Origin: Clostridia bacterium
GTDB lineage: Bacteria > Bacillota > DSM-521 > Neomoorellales > SLTJ01
Reading direction: 5' to 3'
DNA length: 40,941 nt
NCBI GenBank assembly: GCA_004347685.1
Contig: SLTJ01000015.1
Coordinates: 1-40,941, forward strand
Part shown: positions 8,786 through 14,756 of the stretch, piece by piece
Layout of the letters: each line of letters opens with the position of its first letter
Position numbering within the stretch: position 1 is the stretch's first letter
Notes under the pieces: model-generated
Told to the model about the DNA's origin: nothing
The model's input: only the letters and a program-made list of their open reading frames with translations
The model's database searches: none
Position numbers and translations under genes: made by a program

Positions 8786-9549
8786 AGCAAGAAAAGAAAG
8801 CGTACCAGACGGTTGGCCGTGGCCGGCACGGCCGGCGGGAACCGGTGGCCAGCCAGCGCTGGCTGGGCTGGAGTGCCATGGTGCTGGCAGCCTTGTTAGT
8901 ATTCAGTTTGCTGGCTGGTGCGGCCCTGGCTGCCACCAGCGAAGTAAGGTTTGCCGTCGGGAAGAAGGGATTTGCCGTTGGCGGGCAGAATATGAGTACG
9001 GAGGCTGCGGCCTTCGTCAAGGATGGCCGGGCCTACGTTCCCGTTCGTGGCCTGGCCCAGGCCCTGGGACTGGCGGTAGGCTGGGACGGGATCAAGAAAA
9101 AGGTAACCGTAACCAAAGGTGAGGTTAAAGTAGAACTCGTCATTGGCAACAAGGAGATTGTCATAAACGGTAGGAGCCAACGCCTTGGTGCAGCTCCGGT
9201 GATCCGGGCCGGGCGGGCGTACGTGCCAGCCAGGGAGATAGCCGAATCCTTAGGGTATCAAGCGAGATGGGACGCAGCCGGGCGGGCAGTGGTTGTCATG
9301 CCCGCGGCCGGACAAGGGCCGGCGGAGGCAGCCCAGAAGTACGGCTTGAGCCTGAACCAGGCTTACCATAACCTGCATGCCCAGCAATTGGGCGTGGCCT
9401 GCACTACGTGCCATGTACAGCAGGTAACGGGCGAAATACAGGTATTCTCGGGCCAGGATGTCTCGCCGGCGGCCCCCGGGCCGGTGGACCGGAAGGCCTG
9501 CCTGGCCTGCCATACCGCAGGGCCAGGCCGGAAGCTTTACGGCCGCTAG
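8782..9549 (+). CDS. Copper amine oxidase N-like domain fused to diheme c-type cytochrome
   Basis: Exported protein of 255 residues. A basic N-terminus leads into one hydrophobic segment (about 30-52, ending AALAATS), a signal peptide or anchor. Residues about 55-175 carry two repeats of the copper amine oxidase N-terminal (stalk-like) fold, with the recurring signatures GRAYVPVRGLAQALG and GRAYVPAREIAESLG. The C-terminus has two CxxCH heme c sites, CTTCH (207-211) and CLACH (240-244), with extra histidines in YHNLHAQQ as possible distal ligands. The stalk domain alone is common in Firmicutes wall proteins and does not imply amine oxidase activity. In this operon it likely hands electrons to or from the Fe-S subunit, perhaps in place of the missing NrfD/PsrC anchor. 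That role is inference. Confidence 0.85.
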   Translation: MKQEKKAYQTVGRGRHGRREPVASQRWLGWSAMVLAALLVFSLLAGAALAATSEVRFAVGKKGFAVGGQNMSTEAAAFVKDGRAYVPVRGLAQALGLAVGWDGIKKKVTVTKGEVKVELVIGNKEIVINGRSQRLGAAPVIRAGRAYVPAREIAESLGYQARWDAAGRAVVVMPAAGQGPAEAAQKYGLSLNQAYHNLHAQQLGVACTTCHVQQVTGEIQVFSGQDVSPAAPGPVDRKACLACHTAGPGRKLYGR

Positions 9550-9577
9550 GAGGCTGTTGAAAAAGGCCTCTTGCCGT

Positions 9578-9650
9578 CTGCAGGGCTGGCGTCTATGCCG
9601 GCGGGTGGGTGGAGAGGACCGGATACGGCCCGGACCGCCAGCCCCTGCAG
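9578..9650. repeat. Imperfect inverted repeat between cytochrome and torD genes
   Basis: CTGCAGGGCTGGCG (9578-9591) is matched by CGCCAGCCCCTGCAG (9636-9650), a 14-base inverted repeat with one bulged C and a 44-base loop. It lies in a 258-base gap inside the operon. No T-run follows, so it may be an RNA stabiliser or processing structure, or a remnant of a small mobile element. Confidence 0.55.
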
Positions 9651-9807
9651 CCCGAACTGGTTCTTGCCTGGGGCCTTGCCTGGGTTATCTCCACTTTGCG
9701 GGGGCTACCTGGCCCCTGGCATAAAAATTGGGGATACCTAAGAGACCTTGCCTGTTGCGAAGTCGGGTGGTGTCGTAAACCGCGTGCAAGGAAGGCGTGA
9801 GAATATA

Positions 9808-10566
9808 GTGCATCTGGCAGATCTGGCCCAGTTTCGCCAGGCAGCCTACCGGTTGATAAGTTCAATGCTTATTTACCCGGAAGAGGAAAGGCTTAGGACG
9901 GTGGCGGCGGCCGCCGCCGGCCTGCTGCCCGAGAGCAGCGTTCTGGCCGAGTTTCTCTTTTATCCCCAGTGGCAGCGGCTGCTGGCCTGCCTGGCCGAGG
10001 TGGCCGGACGCCGCTCCCTGGGCGAGGACTACGTGCGCCTGTTCTGGCACGGTTCTGGTGCCGCGCCGTGTCTCCCCTACGAGTCCGTCTATGCTGATCC
10101 GAACCGCCAGGCTGCGCCCTGGATTATGGCCATGCTGGAGGACGAGTACGGCCAGGCCGGCTTGACCCTCTCGGCTTCTGTGGAGCCCCCTGACCATATT
10201 GCGGTAGAGATGGAGTTTATGGCCTATCTCTGCTGCCAGGAGGTAGAGGCTTGGAGGGAAGGGAATCTGGCGCAGGGGCTGGTGGCCATGGGGCGCCAGC
10301 TTGCCTTCCTGGACCGGCACCTCATCCGCTGGGTACCGGGGTGGGCGGTAAAGGTCATGGAGGCTGACACCAGCGGCGTTTACTTGGTGGTGGCTGAAGC
10401 GGCGCGCGTTTTCGTGCTTCATGATTGCGACCTGATTGATGTCCTCCTGCGCAGATTTAAGGGCCTTGCGAAAGCAGATCATGGCGAAACGGACTTTTCG
10501 ACTGCCGTCAGGGTTAGCGGAACAAGTGACCAAGAACTCGGGGGTGGCCAGAATGCTCCATCGTGA
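9808..10566 (+). CDS. TorD/DmsD-family molybdoenzyme chaperone
   Basis: Cytoplasmic all-helical chaperone of 252 residues. Family signatures include LPYESVYADPNRQAAPW and EPPDHIAVEMEFMAYL in the middle third. TorD-type proteins bind the Tat signal and immature form of their partner molybdoenzyme so that cofactor is loaded before export; the partner here should be the upstream catalytic subunit. GTG at 9808 is chosen because AAGGAAGG lies upstream and homology begins just after (LADLAQFRQAAYRLIS). GTG at 9784 and TTG at 9748 are alternatives. The 3' end overlaps the next gene by 14 bases. Confidence 0.88.
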   Translation: MHLADLAQFRQAAYRLISSMLIYPEEERLRTVAAAAAGLLPESSVLAEFLFYPQWQRLLACLAEVAGRRSLGEDYVRLFWHGSGAAPCLPYESVYADPNRQAAPWIMAMLEDEYGQAGLTLSASVEPPDHIAVEMEFMAYLCCQEVEAWREGNLAQGLVAMGRQLAFLDRHLIRWVPGWAVKVMEADTSGVYLVVAEAARVFVLHDCDLIDVLLRRFKGLAKADHGETDFSTAVRVSGTSDQELGGGQNAPS

Positions 10567-12277
10567 CGCAGTAGTTTCCTTTCCTGGTGACGAGGTAAGG
10601 GCCGCCATCCTTCTCTGCGACGACCTGGCGCGAGTCGGGAGGGGACTGGACCTTGCGGAGTTGCGCTCCTCCTTGGCAGGTACCCTGGCGAACATTGTGG
10701 TAGAGGTCGTGCCTGGCCTCTGCCGCGACCCGGAACAGGTGTCCTCCATCCTGGCGGACCTGGGCGCGGCCAGGTGCGTGCTCGGATTGTGTGCGGGCGA
10801 GTATCCCCAGTTCGCGTTACATGCTGGGGTGAGAAAGGTCGGCATGGACCCCTTTGGGCTAGAGATAGTGCCTCTTGGCACATGGTGCGCTGAGGTACAC
10901 GCTCGGCCCCAGGCCACAACCAAAGCTTCGGTGTTGCTGGCCGCGGCTGTGGCCAGGGCCAGGGCCTTTGCCGGGTGCGGGCCGGAATACGCACAGATTT
11001 CCTTCCTTCCCCTGGCGTTGGAGGAGGCGCGACACTCCCTGTTGACCCTGCCCCCGGTCGTATACCGGCCGGTGCCGGCCGTGCGGCAGGACCGGTGTGC
11101 CGTAGGGAGCGGGTGCCACCTCTGCGCCAGGGCTTGCCCGCGAGGCGTCATAGAAGAGGGGGAAGGGCGCCTCTTTATTGATAAGGGCCGGTGTGAGGGC
11201 TGTGGCGTCTGCCTGGTCGCTTGCCCCCAGGAGGCCGTAGACTTTCCCGGCCAATCCCTCTCCCAGTTTGAGGCCCAGCTTGCAGTTCTGCTGGATTTTG
11301 CCTCCCGCAGTGCCGAGCCGGCCGGCCTCTTGCTCACCTGCGAGAAGGCAGCCCCCGCCCTCGGCGAGCTGGCCGCCGCGGGGATTTCCTATTCGTCTTC
11401 CTGGCTGCCGGTGGTCGTCCCCTGCCTGGGCATGGTCACGCCTGGCTGGGTATTCCAGGCCTTGGCCCGGGGTGCCGGAGCAGTAGGCATGGTTGTCTGT
11501 TGCAGCCAGTGCTCCCTCGGGCAGCAGCAGGTTATCAGCGGCAGGGTGGGGTTCTGTCGCCGGCTCTTGCAGCAGCTCGGCCTGCCCCCCGGGCGGGTGC
11601 AGCTCGTAAGTGCCACCGGCCGCGCCAAGCTTTTAGGCCTGTTGCAACGGCCTCCACTCGGGCAGCAAACTCGGCCTCCACAGATGGCAGGAGAGGTGCA
11701 ACTCCTGGATCCGCAGGCAACTGCGCAGGCCCTTCATCATTTGGCATGCGGGTTGCCACGCCTGGCAGATGTGGAGCACGAATATTCTCCCTTTGGCGCG
11801 CTAAACTTCCGGGCCGATGGCTGTACCGGGTGCTTGGCGTGCGTTTTCTCTTGTCCGGCCGGGGCCCTGGTGGCCGAAGGTGACGGGGACAGGGTGACTA
11901 TAAAATATACAGGTTCTGCCTGTACAGGTTGCGGGATGTGTGCGGAAGCCTGCCCGGGAGGCCGGGATCTCGGAGAAACTGGCTGCGATTTAGGATCCCG
12001 AATACTTGAGGTGCAGAAGATAACAAGATGGAGCCTCTTAAACGGCGGCGCAGTGGTCCTGCGTGACCACGGGCTTCTAAGGTGCGAAGGTTGCGGTGCC
12101 GAGATAGCTCCGCTGGCCATGTTGCGCCGCCTCGAAGCCGCACTTGATGGTGGAGGTGAGGCTATACGCCTGGCCCTTCGCCGCTATTGCCCAGCCTGCC
12201 GCCCGTCCTTTGTGTGGGGAGGCGAGGCCGCCGTTCCCTGGCCTGACGAGGTGGGGACTGGCGAAGCTTACAAGTAG
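10553..12277 (+). CDS. HdrA-N / ferredoxin / FlpD(MvhD)-like multidomain Fe-S protein
   Basis: Predicted cytoplasmic electron carrier of 574 residues with no signal or membrane segment. Residues about 10-150 resemble the N-terminal region of HdrA (CRDPEQVSSILADLGAARCV, then a conserved CAGEYPQF step and GMDPFGLEIVPLG), but the FAD domain of HdrA is absent. A two-cluster ferredoxin segment follows at about 180-235 (GCHLCARACP, CEGCGVCLVACP). An FlpD/MvhD-like domain follows at about 245-385 (VVPCLGMVTPGW, VVCCSQCSLGQQQ). A second ferredoxin pair lies at about 420-475 and a C-terminal CxxC...CxxC zinc-ribbon-like tail ends the protein. ATG at 10553 has GGGGGTGG just upstream and overlaps torD by 14 bases; an upstream in-frame ATG at 10481 would overlap more. 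The layout recalls QmoB/HdrA-MvhD fusions, but its partner is unknown. Confidence 0.75.
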   Translation: MLHRDAVVSFPGDEVRAAILLCDDLARVGRGLDLAELRSSLAGTLANIVVEVVPGLCRDPEQVSSILADLGAARCVLGLCAGEYPQFALHAGVRKVGMDPFGLEIVPLGTWCAEVHARPQATTKASVLLAAAVARARAFAGCGPEYAQISFLPLALEEARHSLLTLPPVVYRPVPAVRQDRCAVGSGCHLCARACPRGVIEEGEGRLFIDKGRCEGCGVCLVACPQEAVDFPGQSLSQFEAQLAVLLDFASRSAEPAGLLLTCEKAAPALGELAAAGISYSSSWLPVVVPCLGMVTPGWVFQALARGAGAVGMVVCCSQCSLGQQQVISGRVGFCRRLLQQLGLPPGRVQLVSATGRAKLLGLLQRPPLGQQTRPPQMAGEVQLLDPQATAQALHHLACGLPRLADVEHEYSPFGALNFRADGCTGCLACVFSCPAGALVAEGDGDRVTIKYTGSACTGCGMCAEACPGGRDLGETGCDLGSRILEVQKITRWSLLNGGAVVLRDHGLLRCEGCGAEIAPLAMLRRLEAALDGGGEAIRLALRRYCPACRPSFVWGGEAAVPWPDEVGTGEAYK

Positions 12278-12412
12278 GCGCAGCGCGGGTTTGGGGAACT
12301 GCACAAAGGATTGAACTGACAGGCGGCGAAGGATGGAGTACAGGGGCGGGATCTTGATGAGGAAGCAGGAATCCTTGCGTGAAGATATTTCTCCTTAACG
12401 GGAGGTACCGGT

Positions 12413-13546
12413 GTGGATATCTTGAAAATGGTGGAGAACTTTTCTTCCCGGCTGGCCAGGATTGGGGTACAGGCGGAACGCTGTTGCCGGGTGCGCTCCC
12501 TTCTCGCCCGGTGCACCCGCTGTCTTGAAGTTTGCCCTACGGGAGGCATCTCCTGGCCGGCCGGGGAACTGCATATCGGCCGCTGCCTGGACTGCGGCCT
12601 GTGTACGGCCGTCTGCCCCACCGGGGCCCTGTGCCTGCAGGAGCCGGGGGAAGAACAAATAATCAGGCGGGTAGAGGTTCTGGCTGCAGAATATGGCGCG
12701 GCCGTCATCCTTTGCGAGCGGCAAGAATCTGCCCGTAACCTGCCCCAGGGGATGGTGGTCCCCTGCCTGGGAGCCCTGTCGCCGGATTTCCTCCTCCTGG
12801 TCCTGGCCAGAAGCCTGGCGGTGCAGTTTTATCTGGCGCCGGAAGCCTGTTCAGCCTGCCAGGTGGCCGGAGGAGGCGAGATCTTCCGCCTGCGTTTGGA
12901 GGAAATAGGGGTCGCCAACAAGCTGGCCGGGCTGTCCGCTGTGGTGGTGAATGAGGTGCGGCCGGCCGCAGGCCGGGAAAGGGGCCACGGAGGAGCAGGG
13001 GAGCAGGTCACCAACCGCCGGAAGCTTCTTACCCAGGCCTGGCAGGGCCTGCGGCAACTCCCGCTGGTCATGTTGCGAGACGCTCTGGTGGAGGAAGATG
13101 GGGCGGACGGCAAGAGAACAAAGTTGGCAGAGTTACCGGGGCAGGTACCTCCCAGGAGAAGGCTTTATCTGGAAGCGGTAAAGCACGGGGGTAACATGCC
13201 TGATCTTTACCAGCAGCCAGGGGTTCGGGGCACGTGCTTTTTCTGTCGCGCTTGCACCATTCTCTGCCCGACGGGAAGCTTGCGGCAAGTGGAGGAAGGG
13301 GATTCTGTTTCCCTGTACCTGGATACGGCGACCTGCACCGGGTGCGGGCTCTGTGCTCAGGCCTGCTTCCACCAGACCCTCCTCCTGGAAGGAGGGTGTG
13401 AAGACCCGGGCCAGGACCGGCACCTGGTACTGGTTAAAGGCTGGCAGCAAAGATGTGCTGAATGTGGCCAGGAGTTCAGCGCCAGCACCGAGAGCAGCCG
13501 GTGCCCAGGTTGTGCCGGCAAAGAGGGCGCGCTGTTTGCGGGGTAG
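12413..13546 (+). CDS. Ferredoxin/FlpD-like Fe-S protein, paralogue of the upstream gene
   Basis: Cytoplasmic protein of 377 residues repeating the C-terminal two thirds of its neighbour: ferredoxin clusters (CTRCLEVCP, CLDCGLCTAVCP) at about 30-75, an FlpD-like middle (VVPCLGALSPDF, then PEACSACQ), a second ferredoxin pair at about 265-330 (CFFCRACTILCP, CTGCGLCAQAC) and a terminal zinc ribbon (CAECGQEF...CPGC). The HdrA-like N-terminus is missing. GTG start follows GGGAGGT. The shared order of domains points to an old tandem duplication. Electron transfer during enzyme turnover or cofactor assembly is possible; nothing in the sequence decides it. Confidence 0.75.
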   Translation: MDILKMVENFSSRLARIGVQAERCCRVRSLLARCTRCLEVCPTGGISWPAGELHIGRCLDCGLCTAVCPTGALCLQEPGEEQIIRRVEVLAAEYGAAVILCERQESARNLPQGMVVPCLGALSPDFLLLVLARSLAVQFYLAPEACSACQVAGGGEIFRLRLEEIGVANKLAGLSAVVVNEVRPAAGRERGHGGAGEQVTNRRKLLTQAWQGLRQLPLVMLRDALVEEDGADGKRTKLAELPGQVPPRRRLYLEAVKHGGNMPDLYQQPGVRGTCFFCRACTILCPTGSLRQVEEGDSVSLYLDTATCTGCGLCAQACFHQTLLLEGGCEDPGQDRHLVLVKGWQQRCAECGQEFSASTESSRCPGCAGKEGALFAG

Positions 13547-13710
13547 GCGCCTATGGGAGTCCCGGTTTATCGTACTCAGGTCGTGGGCAATGGCACCCGA
13601 ACGTCGGCTCCCGCGGCGGTCGGCGCGTCATAGGCTGGCCCGTGTGGACCCGGCGAGCCGTCTCATGCGTAGCACGAGCAGTTAGAATTTCGACAAGGGG
13701 GGTGAAGCTG

Positions 13711-13926
13711 GTGCCGTTTCATATTGGTCTTCCAGAGCTGGTGATTATCCTGGTCATCGCTCTGATTGTTTTTGGGGCCGGCAAGCTCCCGGGCGTGGGC
13801 CGTGCCCTGGGGCGGAGCATCCGTGAATTCAAGGAAGCATCCGGCGGCAAAATTGACGCCATCGCCACCAGTGAAGGCAAGGATGAGGTCAACTTGGCGG
13901 AAGGGCAAAAACTCGCGGCGAGATAA
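13711..13926 (+). CDS. tatA: Twin-arginine translocase subunit TatA/TatE
   Basis: Short membrane protein of 71 residues: one N-terminal hydrophobic helix (LPELVIILVIALIVFG), the hinge GAGKLPGVGRALG and an amphipathic helix (SIREFKEAS), then a charged tail. This is the TatA/E pattern. GTG start follows AAGGGGGGTGAAG. Placed at the end of the molybdoenzyme operon, it likely serves export of the Tat-signal catalytic subunit. No tatC lies in the window. Confidence 0.9.
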   Translation: MPFHIGLPELVIILVIALIVFGAGKLPGVGRALGRSIREFKEASGGKIDAIATSEGKDEVNLAEGQKLAAR

Positions 13927-14234
13927 GGTTGTGGTGACCTCTGGCAGGGCCTGGGGGCCATGGGGCCCTTCGGCACCGCCTCCATTCCCAGTCCCTGGAT
14001 GGTGGTTTATGCCGTAGGCTATCTGGTCCAGTCAGGGGGGCGGCCACCTGGCGAAGATGTTCGTTAGAAAGCATATATCAAAATCAGCTTGTGAGCACTG
14101 GCAAACGGAAATGACCCCTAAGGAAGTTAGCTCTTGATTTTGACTCGTCTGGGTTAGGTATTTTTAACCTTACCCGGCAGGATTTACAGCGCCCCCGCCG
14201 AAGTAATAATTACTAAGTGGCGGGGGTGATTTTC
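13927..14234. other. 308-base gap upstream of the glucan genes
   Basis: No gene is recognised here. The right part is AT-richer and may hold a promoter for the glucan operon (TTGACT near 14138, 17 bases, then TTTAAC), of low confidence. It ends in the hairpin at 14192-14226 that covers the ribosome-binding site of the next gene. Confidence 0.5.
14192..14226 (+). promoter_or_regulatory. Hairpin sequestering the Shine-Dalgarno of the DUF4912 gene
   Basis: CCCCCGCC (14192-14199) pairs perfectly with GGCGGGGG (14219-14226) around a 19-base loop, which itself contains the palindrome AGTAATAATTACT. The 3' arm contains the G-rich ribosome-binding site eight bases before ATG 14235. In mRNA this would hide the site, suggesting translational or temperature control of the operon. 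No known riboswitch class is recognised. Confidence 0.5.
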
Positions 14235-14672
14235 ATGAATGGCTCCCGGCAGCGCGGTCTGCCCGTGGCCTACGGAAAAGATTACCTGGTCTTGCTGGTA
14301 GAGGATCCCTTCAATCTCTTTGCCTACTGGGAAATTACATCCGGCCGCCGGGACCTGGCGCGAAGCTATCTAGGGCCAAGCCAGAGCGAAGGCGGACTGG
14401 CGGTTCGCCTGCTGGCGCGCGACGCCGACGGTTACCGCCTGCTGGCCGCGCGCCCGGCCACGGCCATTGGCCAGGCATATTTTTCTGGACTGGAACCCGG
14501 GCAGACCTACGAAGCCGAACTCGGCCTGACCGGCGACCGGGGTGGTTTCCTCGTCTTGCTCCGTTCCAACCCGGCCACGACGCCCTCGCTGAGCTCCGCA
14601 CCGCGCACCATGCCTGAAGTGACCGATACGTTGACCATGGCCATCCCCCTGGACCTGGGCCACCGATCCTAA
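14235..14672 (+). CDS. DUF4912 domain protein
   Basis: Protein of 145 residues with the DUF4912 pattern: YLVLLVEDPFNLFAYWEIT near the start, then YFSGLEPGQTYEAELGL in the C-terminal half. DUF4912 proteins often sit beside GH57/GT4 glucan genes in Firmicutes; their biochemical role is unknown, though the fold resembles a small beta-sandwich. The start at ATG 14235 is favoured over GTG 14217 by the GGCGGGGGTG element. It lies 84 bases before the branching enzyme fusion and probably starts that operon. Confidence 0.75.
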   Translation: MNGSRQRGLPVAYGKDYLVLLVEDPFNLFAYWEITSGRRDLARSYLGPSQSEGGLAVRLLARDADGYRLLAARPATAIGQAYFSGLEPGQTYEAELGLTGDRGGFLVLLRSNPATTPSLSSAPRTMPEVTDTLTMAIPLDLGHRS

Positions 14673-14756
14673 GCTCACGCAAGGTGCAGGAAGCAACTAT
14701 GTCATTTTCTGGCTAACCGTTCGGGCGGCTGATTTTCTTAATCTGGAGGGATCGCC

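Noticed and set aside
9862-11337. 491-codon minus-strand frame across torD and the HdrA/FlpD-like gene
   Set aside because: It crosses two well-supported plus-strand genes and its translation is low-complexity Ser/Arg/Pro-rich without motifs.
12333-12398. 21-codon open frame between the two FlpD-like genes
   Set aside because: Too short, no strong ribosome site and no similarity recognised; chance is likely.
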